Source: Halobacillus campisalis (lineage in GTDB: Bacteria > Bacillota > Bacilli > Bacillales > Halobacillaceae). From it: a DNA stretch of 64,000 bases. Positions within the stretch are counted from its first letter, which is position 1; each line of letters opens with the position of its first letter. This document shows, piece after piece, positions 35,540 to 43,490 of this stretch. Where the stretch lies: NCBI RefSeq assembly GCF_030345335.1, contig NZ_JAPVRC010000005.1, positions 224,561-288,560 of the forward strand, written 5' to 3'. The position numbers and the translations under genes are program-made. Under the pieces are notes generated by a model. The model did not search any database and was not told the origin of the DNA. It was given only the letters and a program-made list of their open reading frames with translations.

Positions 35540-37813
35540 CTATCGGAAAATACTGTAGTTTCTCCACTCTTCAGGCAATAATGTAAGGTATTTTGACTGA
35601 AGAAAGCGATCATCGATAAGTTGAATGATTCCATGATCTTCTTCTGACCGTATCAACCTTCCACCAGCCTGAAGCACTTTATTCATCCCAGGAAAAACAT
35701 ACGCATAATCATAACCGGGCTTCCCTATTTTTGTAAAATACGATTTGATGAGTTCTTTTTCAAAACTTCTCGGCGCCAGCCCTATCCCTACAACGGCCAC
35801 ACCATTCAATCGATCTCCTCTTAAATCTACACCTTCTGAAAATACGCCACCAAGCACGGCAAACCCCGCCAGCCGGCCTCCTGTAATGAATTGCGCTAAG
35901 AAATCCTCTCTTCTTTCTTCTGTCATTCCAAACTCCTGCTGCACTGATTCAATATTTCCATAGTTTTTAAAATGATGGTAAACCATATTCATGTACTGAT
36001 AGGAAGGGAAAAAGAACAGATGATTCCCTTTTTGCTTTTGTACTTGATGATACAAAAGCTGCGCGAGCTTATCTGCAGTTTGTTCTCTGCTTTTATAACG
36101 AGTAGATAATGGAGCGATTATGACCTCCATTTGCTCAGATTGATAAGGGGAAGGAAGTTTCAAGATATAATCATTCTCTTCTCCTCCCAGCATGTCCTTA
36201 TAGTAAGCGAATGGAGATAATGTAGCTGAAAAATAAACACTCGATCTGAACGTTTCCGTCACTTTCTGCAAAACTGACGAGGGATCGAGGCAATAGAGCT
36301 TCAGCATTCGATCCGAATCACTTTTCGTAACAATGAATTCATAATGATCATCTACTATACTTAAAATCTTTATGAAATTCTGAGTTGAAAAGTAGCAATC
36401 GAGTAAATATTCCCCATTCTCACCTTCGTGCTCGTTCTTCAGCTCTGCCTCTGCTCGCTCAATGAATTTTTCCAAGTTCTCTTCCAAAGAACCAGGAATA
36501 TCAGGGATCGTACTTTCAGCAGATTCAATGTTAATATCTTCCATGTCCTTCCTTACCGCTTTAGCGGAGTTCGCTAACTTCTTATTTGTTTCAACCCAGT
36601 CCTCTTCCACACGCCAATACGAGTTTTTCATAATAGTAGATGAATACATGTCCCTGGCCCTTTCCACGAGATTATGAGCTTCATCAATTAATAATGAAGT
36701 TTTTTTCTTATGTTCAGGGAGAAGCCTTTTCAATGATACTCTCGGATCAAATATATAATTATAATCACCGATCACTACATCAACTACGTCAGTTAAATCC
36801 AAAGAGAACTCAAAAGGGCATATACGATGCTTTCTTGCATACTCCTCTATTACAGCCCTTGTTATTTGTGTATTGTTTTGCATCACATCGACAACAGCAC
36901 CGTTGATCCGGTCATAATACCCATCTGCGAATTCACAATAGTCCGGCTGACAAATCGTTTCTTCTTTGAAGCAAATCTTATCTTTAGCCGTTAAAGTTAC
37001 AGAACGTAAAGACAAGCCGCTGCCTTCCATCAGTTTCAAACCTTCTTCCGCCGTTTGTCTCGTGACCGTCTTAGCTGTCAAGTAGAAGATCCGCTCTTGC
37101 TCCCCACGTTCCATGGCTTTGATTGCAGGAAAAAGAGTAGATATGGTTTTCCCTATTCCTGTAGGTGCTTGCGCATAGAGATTTCTTTTTTCTTGAATTG
37201 TTTGATAAACAGCCCCTGCAAGCTTCCGCTGCCCTTTTCGGTAAGAAGAAAACGGAAAGGATAATTCCGGTATCGATGCTTCCTTTTGTTCCCGTATGTG
37301 TAATAAGATTTTTGCATATGATAAATATTCATTCACGGATTCTTTCATGAAAATAATTAATTCTTCTTTAGTGAACGTATGCAAAAACCGTTTCTTTTCC
37401 TTAGACTGCTTCTGAACATACGTGAGCTGCACCTGGATTTCCTCCAGCTCCTGCTGCATAACAAAAATAAATGCATATCCCTTGGCTTGCGCCCAATAAA
37501 CAGGAAAGCTTTCTTCAGAAATATCCTCCAGCATTTTAGAAGTCGATTTAATCTCATCTACGATGGGACCCCTGGATGAATCTAACAGACCGTCACAACG
37601 CCCATGAATATTCAAGGTGATATCATCGAATTCATACTCCCATGCCAGATGGACTTCACGCTCGTCTTCTTCACCATATTCCTTTTGCACTGCTTGATGA
37701 ATGGCCGTTCCTTCCGTTAAGGACGTGCTGGATCGGAAACGATTATCTATGCTTCCTCCTCTATGAACATATTCCATCAGCTCACGTACAGAAATACTCA
37801 TTTTCTCAGACAT
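35540..37813 (-). CDS. DinG/XPD-type helicase with N-terminal PD-(D/E)XK nuclease domain
   Basis: DNA repair or recombination enzyme of 757 residues. The N-terminal 170 residues have a nuclease pattern: HGRCDG (D74), VDEIKST (E87, K89) and AQAKGYAF, as in Cas4/RecB-type domains. A superfamily 2 helicase follows: Walker A APTGIGKT (217-224), CFKEETICQPDYCEF plus a later CPFE as a probable 4Fe-4S cluster, DEAH (LLIDEAHN), SATLSPFAYY and motif VI QAGGRLIRSEED. The start at 37813 follows GGGAGG. It is not the usual B. subtilis DinG, which has an N-terminal exonuclease instead. It is monocistronic. Confidence 0.85.
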   Translation of the reverse strand: MSEKMSISVRELMEYVHRGGSIDNRFRSSTSLTEGTAIHQAVQKEYGEEDEREVHLAWEYEFDDITLNIHGRCDGLLDSSRGPIVDEIKSTSKMLEDISEESFPVYWAQAKGYAFIFVMQQELEEIQVQLTYVQKQSKEKKRFLHTFTKEELIIFMKESVNEYLSYAKILLHIREQKEASIPELSFPFSSYRKGQRKLAGAVYQTIQEKRNLYAQAPTGIGKTISTLFPAIKAMERGEQERIFYLTAKTVTRQTAEEGLKLMEGSGLSLRSVTLTAKDKICFKEETICQPDYCEFADGYYDRINGAVVDVMQNNTQITRAVIEEYARKHRICPFEFSLDLTDVVDVVIGDYNYIFDPRVSLKRLLPEHKKKTSLLIDEAHNLVERARDMYSSTIMKNSYWRVEEDWVETNKKLANSAKAVRKDMEDINIESAESTIPDIPGSLEENLEKFIERAEAELKNEHEGENGEYLLDCYFSTQNFIKILSIVDDHYEFIVTKSDSDRMLKLYCLDPSSVLQKVTETFRSSVYFSATLSPFAYYKDMLGGEENDYILKLPSPYQSEQMEVIIAPLSTRYKSREQTADKLAQLLYHQVQKQKGNHLFFFPSYQYMNMVYHHFKNYGNIESVQQEFGMTEERREDFLAQFITGGRLAGFAVLGGVFSEGVDLRGDRLNGVAVVGIGLAPRSFEKELIKSYFTKIGKPGYDYAYVFPGMNKVLQAGGRLIRSEEDHGIIQLIDDRFLQSKYLTLLPEEWRNYSIFR

Positions 37814-37928
37814 GACTGCACCTCCCTGCATTCTATTCGATCAGAACCGTCATCTCTTGAAGATTCGTTTCGAACGTCTATTTTATAGCTATAAGTGTTA
37901 TAATAAAGGTTAAACGATCTATACTTAC

Positions 37929-37965
37929 TGCTGGGTCTTAAACAGCACCCAGCAACTGTTTTTAT
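37929..37965 (+). promoter_or_regulatory. Leader hairpin upstream of ypmR
   Basis: Stem tgctgggt / acccagca with a 10-nt loop, then actgttttta. It has terminator form but lies about 65 bp before ypmR, with no gene ending upstream on this strand. It could be an attenuator or the end of a small RNA. Confidence 0.45.
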
Positions 37966-38027
37966 TGCGCATTGTCAAAATTTCCATATACTATATCATA
38001 ACTCATTAAACCACAGGTGTGATCTTA

Positions 38028-38957
38028 TTGAATAAATTTAAATGGCTGGTACTCTTTCTTTTCTCCCTGATTTTTTTAACCTTAATTGTAGTGACCTTCA
38101 TTTACGATCCTGTCACAGAACAGAACCCGAACGCTACTGTCGATACCGAAGAAGTTAATGAACCAGTTCAAGAAAATACCGAGGAAGACTCTCCCGACGA
38201 TGTGCTTGAAGAAGAAAATGCGGAATCAGAAGAGGAAGGCTCAGTCAGTGAAGGTCTTCGAGAGGTTTTCTCCAGCGTTCTCGATAGTGCCCGCAACCTC
38301 TTTGTCAGAGAAGACTTACGTGTGGTATCTATAGGTGACTCTCTTACTCAAGGTGTAGGAGACGGGACTGATAATGGAGGTTATGTAGGAATACTAGAAG
38401 ATACAATCAACGAAAATGATGAGACGGCTGACTTCACGATCGACAATTTCGGAAAACGTGGAGATCGTACCGATCAGCTGTTGGACCGTATGGAATCCGC
38501 TGAAATGTCTTCAGCCATACGGGAAGCCGACCTCGTCCTCATTACGATCGGAGCCAACAACGTCGTCGAAGTGATAGAAAATAACTTCACGAGTTTAAGT
38601 TACGATAATTTCTCACCAGCCCGCGAAGAGTATCGGGAGGAGCTTGAAGAAATTCTTTCAAATGTAGAAAGCTTAAACCCTAATGCTTCTATCTACTTAA
38701 TAGGTTTATATAATCCTTTTAACCAGTATTTCGATAATATTCCTGCATTGACTCAAATTATGAACGAGTGGAATGATGTGAGTGAGAATGTTGTGCAAGA
38801 ACACCCTAATGCCTCCTTCATACCTATTAATGATGTCTTTGAAGGAAACGAGGATGAACTTCTTTGGGAAGAAGACTACTTCCATCCCAATGAGAAGGGC
38901 TATAAACAAATGGCTGAACGCATATTAGAGAATATAAGAAATGAAATACAGCAATAA
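38028..38957 (+). CDS. ypmR: SGNH/GDSL-type hydrolase, membrane-anchored (YpmR-like)
   Basis: Predicted extracellular, membrane-anchored lipase/esterase of 309 residues. A basic start and one membrane helix (about 6-27) are followed by a very acidic linker (about 35-75) and the SGNH domain with block I VVSIGDSLTQGVGDG, block III TIGANN and block V DYFHPNEKGY. The TTG start at 38028 has AGGTG at 8 bases; a GTG nine bases upstream lacks a site. It precedes ypmS, as in B. subtilis. Confidence 0.85.
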   Translation: MNKFKWLVLFLFSLIFLTLIVVTFIYDPVTEQNPNATVDTEEVNEPVQENTEEDSPDDVLEEENAESEEEGSVSEGLREVFSSVLDSARNLFVREDLRVVSIGDSLTQGVGDGTDNGGYVGILEDTINENDETADFTIDNFGKRGDRTDQLLDRMESAEMSSAIREADLVLITIGANNVVEVIENNFTSLSYDNFSPAREEYREELEEILSNVESLNPNASIYLIGLYNPFNQYFDNIPALTQIMNEWNDVSENVVQEHPNASFIPINDVFEGNEDELLWEEDYFHPNEKGYKQMAERILENIRNEIQQ

Positions 38958-38974
38958 TACAGGTGGAATGCTTA

Positions 38975-39631
38975 ATGTTAAAACGGTTGTTTCTGAGAGA
39001 TCGATGGCGGACGTCTTTTATCATATTGGCGTTCATTAATATTGTGATCATTGGTTGGATATTATCCCTTATTTTTTTACCTAGTTCTTATACCCTAGTC
39101 AATGTAGATCAACAGAAAAAGGATACTGAAGCAGAATTCACGGTCGTTTCAACAAAAGAAAACCTCGAACAGCTGGCGAATGAATACTTGAGCGAGATTT
39201 CTACGCAAACGATATTCGATTATTCGATTTCTATAGACAGGAACGTTACATTATCCGGTAATATCAGAGCTTTTGAACAGACCATTCCAATCAAAGTCGA
39301 GCTTCATCCAGTGGTCCAGGAAAATGGGGACCTTATCTTAGAACAAGAAAGAATTTCATTAGGTCAACTCCCCCTTCCTAATAAAAAGGTATTGGAGTTT
39401 GTCGCCGATAACTATGACTTCCCTGAATGGGTGAAGGTCAATGCAAATGACGAGAATATCTATGTAGCTGTCACCCAAATCGAAACGGACAGCAATATAG
39501 ACATCGAAGTCGATAGATTCAATTTAAACGCTAATCAGCTGGCTTTCAAAATTTCGTTCCCAGAAAGAACCTTCAGCTTTGCTGAAGCCATTGTAGAAGA
39601 TGAATTTCACATTGAAGACGCTCCAGACTGA
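38975..39631 (+). CDS. ypmS: YpmS-like membrane protein (DUF2140)
   Basis: Protein of 218 residues with one N-terminal membrane helix (about 12-34) and an extracytoplasmic domain rich in beta strands (TLSGNIRAFEQTIPIKVEL, PLPNKKVLEFV). It matches YpmS by size, topology and position 17 bases after ypmR. The start at 38975 follows AGGTGG; a GTG upstream would run through that site. The function is unknown, perhaps envelope-related. Confidence 0.85.
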   Translation: MLKRLFLRDRWRTSFIILAFINIVIIGWILSLIFLPSSYTLVNVDQQKKDTEAEFTVVSTKENLEQLANEYLSEISTQTIFDYSISIDRNVTLSGNIRAFEQTIPIKVELHPVVQENGDLILEQERISLGQLPLPNKKVLEFVADNYDFPEWVKVNANDENIYVAVTQIETDSNIDIEVDRFNLNANQLAFKISFPERTFSFAEAIVEDEFHIEDAPD

Positions 39632-39645
39632 TTGGGCTCCGTGGA

Positions 39646-39706
39646 AATGGTGATCCTCAGGAAGCTCACCGTACGCCTATGGAAAGCGAAAAATTCCCCG
39701 GACCTT
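39646..39706 (+). repeat. Truncated repeat relic R4
   Basis: Half of a type-C hairpin: ggaagctcaccgtacgcc, atggaaagcga and ccggacctt, matching the 3' half of the units at 11341-11460 and 63877-63996. The other half and the flanks are missing. It sits between ypmS and cysK. Confidence 0.75.
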
Positions 39707-39825
39707 AAATCTCCATTTCTACGGAACGGAAATTTATCTGAGCCTAGTTAAAAGCGCACTATTTCATATAAGAACGGCGGCTGTGATAAAATCAAATAAA
39801 GAATAAGGAAAAGGGAAGTGACTTC

Positions 39826-40755
39826 ATGCGCGTCGTAAATAACATCGCTGATTTGATTGGAGATACTCCACTCGTTAAATTGAACCGACTTTCTCCAGAA
39901 AACGGAGCAGACATCTATGTCAAGCTGGAAAAATACAACCCTAGCGGAAGTGTGAAGGACAGAGCCGCTTATAATATGATTGTTCAAGCTGAGAAGGATG
40001 GTCATTTAAAAGAAGGTGCTACCATCGTTGAACCTACAAGCGGAAACACCGGCATAGGAATAGCTATGAATGCGGCTGCACGAGGCTATAAAGCAATTTT
40101 GGTGATGCCGGATACGATGACCCAGGAACGAATCAATCTATTGAAGGCTTTTGGCGCTAAAATTGTATTGACTCCCGGTGACGAAAAAATGCCCGGAGCC
40201 ATCGCCAAAGCTAAGGAGCTCGTGGCGGAAATTGAGAATTCATTCATGCCTATGCAATTCGAAAATGCCGCCAATCCTGATGCCCACCGTTCGACTACAG
40301 CTACGGAAATCATCGAGGCTATGGAAGAACTCGGAAAGCCTTTATCCGCCCTTGTAGCAACTGCTGGCACAGGTGGCACAATAACTGGAACGGGCGAAGA
40401 ACTCAAAAAACAATATGAAAACGTAACGATTCATGTAGCTGAGCCCGCAGGTTCTCCAGTGCTTTCCGGAGGCAAGCCTGGAAAACATAAACTAGTAGGT
40501 ACAAGTCCAGGTTTCATCCCTTCGATTCTCAACCAGGACGTCTATGATGAAATTCTTCAAATAACAGATGAAGTTGCTTATGATATAACTAGACGGCTGG
40601 CCAGGGAAGAAGGTCTGTTATTAGGCACTTCTTGCGGTGCAGCCTGCTATGCCGGCATTGAAGTCGCCAAGAAGAAACAACCAGGAGAAGTGGTAGTCGT
40701 TATAGCTCCTGATACAGGAGAACGCTATTTATCAGGAGATTTATTCAGACAATAA
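39826..40755 (+). CDS. cysK: Cysteine synthase (O-acetylserine sulfhydrylase)
   Basis: PLP enzyme of 309 residues converting O-acetylserine and sulfide to cysteine. The PLP lysine is K44 in NPSGSVKDRAA; the substrate loop is EPTSGNTGIGIAM and the phosphate-binding loop is AGTGGTITGTG. The C-terminus GTSCGAACYA and APDTGERYLS is typical of CysK. The ATG at 39826 follows AAGGGAAG. It is monocistronic; other sulfur genes in the window (metX, cstB, the gamma-lyase) are far away. Confidence 0.94.
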   Translation: MRVVNNIADLIGDTPLVKLNRLSPENGADIYVKLEKYNPSGSVKDRAAYNMIVQAEKDGHLKEGATIVEPTSGNTGIGIAMNAAARGYKAILVMPDTMTQERINLLKAFGAKIVLTPGDEKMPGAIAKAKELVAEIENSFMPMQFENAANPDAHRSTTATEIIEAMEELGKPLSALVATAGTGGTITGTGEELKKQYENVTIHVAEPAGSPVLSGGKPGKHKLVGTSPGFIPSILNQDVYDEILQITDEVAYDITRRLAREEGLLLGTSCGAACYAGIEVAKKKQPGEVVVVIAPDTGERYLSGDLFRQ

Positions 40756-40759
40756 TAAA

Positions 40760-40799
40760 AAGAAGGCTTGTTTCCGTCTTAAAGGAAACAAGCTTTCTT
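40760..40799. terminator. Bidirectional terminator
   Basis: Stem agaaggcttgtttcc / ggaaacaagctttct between convergent cysK and the TRIC channel gene. Confidence 0.88.
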
Positions 40800-41415
40800 A
40801 TATACGATATAAATCCCTGAATCGTAAATGCCATCCTAAATGATAAGACAATACTCGGCACATGATAATAAGTAAAAATAAAATGTACGTCTGCACTACA
40901 CTGTCTACAGAAACTAACCCTGCCCCTACGATAAGACCTGCAGCCATGGCCCAAACTGCATAGATTTCCTGATGCAGTACCATCGGTCTTCTTTGAGCGA
41001 GTACATCTCTTGTCACTCCCCCTCCGACACCTGTCAAAATTGCCGAGAAAATGATTCCACCTAGAGAGAAACCGTTGTCTATAGCAAAAGCTGCCCCTTG
41101 CAGTGCAAAAGCCGATAAGCCAATAGCATCCAAATAAATATTCCAGCGGTCCCAGAACATTACCCAGTTTTTCGGAAATACGTAAACTACACTGATTGTT
41201 ATGATGGCGACATAAAATAAATATCCTTGATCCCATACATGAACGACAGGTACATCCAGAGCTATATTTCTAATGATGCCCCCGGCAAATGCCGTAGCAA
41301 TACCTAATATGAAGGTACCAAAGATATCATACCTTTCGCTTAGAGCGACTATAGCCCCACTAAAAGCGAAAGCACTTACCGCAATAACGTTTAGCAACTC
41401 AAAACTCAATACCAT
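40798..41415 (-). CDS. TRIC-family cation channel protein (UPF0126)
   Basis: Membrane protein of 205 residues with seven hydrophobic segments. Two repeats each contain the glycine-rich pore motif: AFAGGIIRNIALD (about 41-53) and LTGVGGGVTRDVLAQRRP (about 126-143). This is the signature of bacterial trimeric intracellular cation channels, which conduct potassium. It is monocistronic. The physiological role in bacteria is unsettled. Confidence 0.88.
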   Translation of the reverse strand: MVLSFELLNVIAVSAFAFSGAIVALSERYDIFGTFILGIATAFAGGIIRNIALDVPVVHVWDQGYLFYVAIITISVVYVFPKNWVMFWDRWNIYLDAIGLSAFALQGAAFAIDNGFSLGGIIFSAILTGVGGGVTRDVLAQRRPMVLHQEIYAVWAMAAGLIVGAGLVSVDSVVQTYILFLLIIMCRVLSYHLGWHLRFRDLYRI

Positions 41416-41684
41416 ATACCCACCTTCTCCAAGGAAACAGTCTAAAATTATCCAACCTGAACCATCATATCAGATATTCAAAGAATGGAAAGATACTTCC
41501 TTGTAAAATGGTGGACAAGCCTTGTGTTAAATACTGTAAATTAGAGGTTAAGTAAGGTATATTTTTATAAAGATAAGGGAATATAAAAAGACGGACTTGT
41601 ATTGTTGCAAAGTGCCACAAGGATATTAGATGATCCATTAGAATTAGTAAAATAAGACATTTGACATAGTGGGTGTGATAATTG

Positions 41685-42212
41685 ATGAGAGAATGGCTTG
41701 TTCAACTTAGAAAAGAAAAGAAACTCACTCAGCAGCAGGTAGCTGCAGGTGCTCATATAGATCGTGCCTATTACGCACAAATCGAAAGCGGCAGCCGGAA
41801 TCCAAGTATGGCTGTAGCCTCGCAAATAGCTAATTTCTTAAACGTCAACACTTCTATATTTTTCTCTGAACATATCAGTGAGCCTTTTATGATTGCCCTT
41901 ACCAATTCCCCGATAGTTGTTGCACATTGTGATTTGAAGCTGCGTTACACGTGGATGTTTAATCCTCATCCTGATTTTAATACAGAGATAGTCATCGGAA
42001 AAAGGGACGACGAACTTGATTTGAACGAAGGAACAAGCGGGCTTCTCGAATTGAAAAAAGCTGTACTCCGGACAAAAGGACCTGTACGCAGAAAGATAAG
42101 CTTCCCATTATCAGACGGGCTTCTGACTTATGATGTTTTTGGGCAGCCAATCTACAATGAATCAAAAGATATAATTGGTGTAGCCACCGTATCTACTGAA
42201 CTATTAACTTAG
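41685..42212 (+). CDS. XRE-family regulator with C-terminal PAS-like domain
   Basis: Transcriptional regulator of 175 residues. The XRE helix-turn-helix (about 4-60) reads LRKEKKLTQQQVAAGAHIDR, AYYAQIESGSRNPS. After residue 65 a PAS-like sensor follows: IVVAHCDLKLRYTWMFNPHP, VIGKRDDELDL and DIIGVATVSTEL. The ATG at 41685 follows GGGTGTGA. It is followed 18 bases later by an Sda-like gene, so the pair may link an unknown signal to sporulation control. The PAS ligand is unknown. Confidence 0.78.
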   Translation: MREWLVQLRKEKKLTQQQVAAGAHIDRAYYAQIESGSRNPSMAVASQIANFLNVNTSIFFSEHISEPFMIALTNSPIVVAHCDLKLRYTWMFNPHPDFNTEIVIGKRDDELDLNEGTSGLLELKKAVLRTKGPVRRKISFPLSDGLLTYDVFGQPIYNESKDIIGVATVSTELLT

Positions 42213-42230
42213 AGTAGAGGGGGAAATTCA

Positions 42231-42386
42231 ATGAATTTAAATCACCTGTCTCTCCGCATCTTGCTTACTACCTATAGGAGAGCAGTTGAGCTGGACCTAG
42301 ATGATGAATTCATTTTATGGATACGGAAAGAGATTGAAAAAAGAGAACAAGAAAAACAAGTGCGTGCCAAAAAAGCGAATCTTTGA
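42231..42386 (+). CDS. sda: Sda-like inhibitor of sporulation histidine kinases
   Basis: A 51-residue gene with GAGGGGG seven bases before its ATG. The protein reads HLSLRILLTTYRRAVELDLD, DEFILWIRKEIEKRE: a helical hairpin with the same spacing as B. subtilis Sda (LSDELLIESYFKATEMNLN, RDFIELIENEIKRR). Sda binds KinA and KinB and blocks Spo0A phosphorylation when replication is disturbed. The residues after position 40 differ and are basic. It lies 18 bases after an XRE-PAS regulator gene, unlike B. subtilis, where sda is separate. The stop is within the terminator stem. Confidence 0.82.
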   Translation: MNLNHLSLRILLTTYRRAVELDLDDEFILWIRKEIEKREQEKQVRAKKANL

Positions 42387-42398
42387 GTTCGCTTTTTT
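42369..42398 (+). terminator. Terminator of the XRE-PAS/sda unit
   Basis: Stem aaaaaagcgaa / ttcgctttttt, overlapping the sda stop codon. Confidence 0.85.
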
Positions 42399-42492
42399 CT
42401 CGTCATTGAAAAAATTGACAACCCCTCTAGTCTTCTGTAACATTTATCTTGAAATCGAGATTATCACTACAGATCCTTAAGGAGGAGACTAT

Positions 42493-43440
42493 ATGCATAT
42501 CAAAGGAATTCACCACGTCTCTGCAATTACCGCTAACGCTAAAGAAAATTACGATTTTTATACAAATGTATTAGGCATGCGCCTTGTTAAAAAAACAGTA
42601 AACCAGGACGACACCTCCATGTATCACTTATTTTATGCTGATGAAAAAGGAAATCCAGGAACAGATTTGACGTTTTTTGAAATAAAACGGGCTGGAAATA
42701 CGTATCCTGGTACGCATAGCATCTCAACGACTTCCCTGCGCGTTCAGAACGATGACTCCTTAACGTTTTGGCAAGAACGATTCGATGAATATAATGTAGA
42801 CCAGGACCCTATAACTGTACGTGCTGACCGAAAGACTCTTTCCTTTCGGGACCCCGAAGGGCAAAGATTGATGCTCGTATCAGACGAGCAAAATCACGGG
42901 GTAGCTTCCGGAACTCCGTGGAGCAGAAGTAAAGTTCCTGTCGACAAAGGAATCACCGGTCTAGGCCCTGTTCACCTAACCGTTTCTAATGCTTTACCGA
43001 CCATCACAGTACTAAAGGATATCCTGGGCTTTAAAGAAGTAGGAAAAGTCGAGAATCGGATCATATTAGAAACTGGTGAAGGAGGCACGGGGGCAGAGAT
43101 TCATATAGAAGAACGAACAGACCTTCCTAGAGAAAAGCCAGGAAGAGGCAGTGTTCACCACGTCGCCTTCCGAGTGGAAGATGAAGAAGAGCTTGAACAG
43201 TGGAAAGAAATTATCCAAAAAGCAGGATTCCCAAATTCTGGTCTCGTAGATCGCTACTATTTCAAATCGCTGTACTTCAGGGAGCCCAATCATATTCTTT
43301 TTGAACTGGCTACAGATGGACCGGGATTCGCAACTGATGAGCATATAGATCACTTAGGTGAAGAGCTGGCCCTCCCCCCATTTTTAGAAAGTAAACGAAA
43401 AGAAATAGAAGCCAAACTCATCCCATTAGAAACTAAATAA
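42493..43440 (+). CDS. VOC-family ring-cleaving dioxygenase (MhqO-like)
   Basis: Glyoxalase-fold enzyme of 315 residues with two VOC modules (about 4-130 and 150-275). HHVSAIT and HHVAFRVEDEEEL carry metal-ligand histidines and YYFKSLYFREPNHILFELAT carries the glutamate. MhqO, MhqA and MhqE of B. subtilis are of this type and belong to the quinone-stress regulon; the substrate here is unproven. AAGGAGGAG is seven bases before the ATG. No MhqR-like regulator is adjacent. Confidence 0.85.
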   Translation: MHIKGIHHVSAITANAKENYDFYTNVLGMRLVKKTVNQDDTSMYHLFYADEKGNPGTDLTFFEIKRAGNTYPGTHSISTTSLRVQNDDSLTFWQERFDEYNVDQDPITVRADRKTLSFRDPEGQRLMLVSDEQNHGVASGTPWSRSKVPVDKGITGLGPVHLTVSNALPTITVLKDILGFKEVGKVENRIILETGEGGTGAEIHIEERTDLPREKPGRGSVHHVAFRVEDEEELEQWKEIIQKAGFPNSGLVDRYYFKSLYFREPNHILFELATDGPGFATDEHIDHLGEELALPPFLESKRKEIEAKLIPLETK

Positions 43441-43451
43441 TACGAAACTAA

Positions 43452-43486
43452 AAAAACTGCGATGAATGGATCATTCATCGCAGTTT
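43452..43486. terminator. Bidirectional terminator
   Basis: Stem aaactgcgatgaatg / cattcatcgcagttt between convergent genes. Confidence 0.9.
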
Positions 43487-43490
43487 CTAT

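Noticed and set aside
35401..35634. Minus-strand 77-codon frame with a hydrophobic centre
   Set aside because: Its first part overlaps the end of the helicase gene, no start codon follows the GGAGG after the helicase stop, and its 3' part is the helicase terminator.
40745..41236. Cysteine-rich 163-codon frame on the minus strand
   Set aside because: It is a frame-shifted shadow of the TRIC channel gene.
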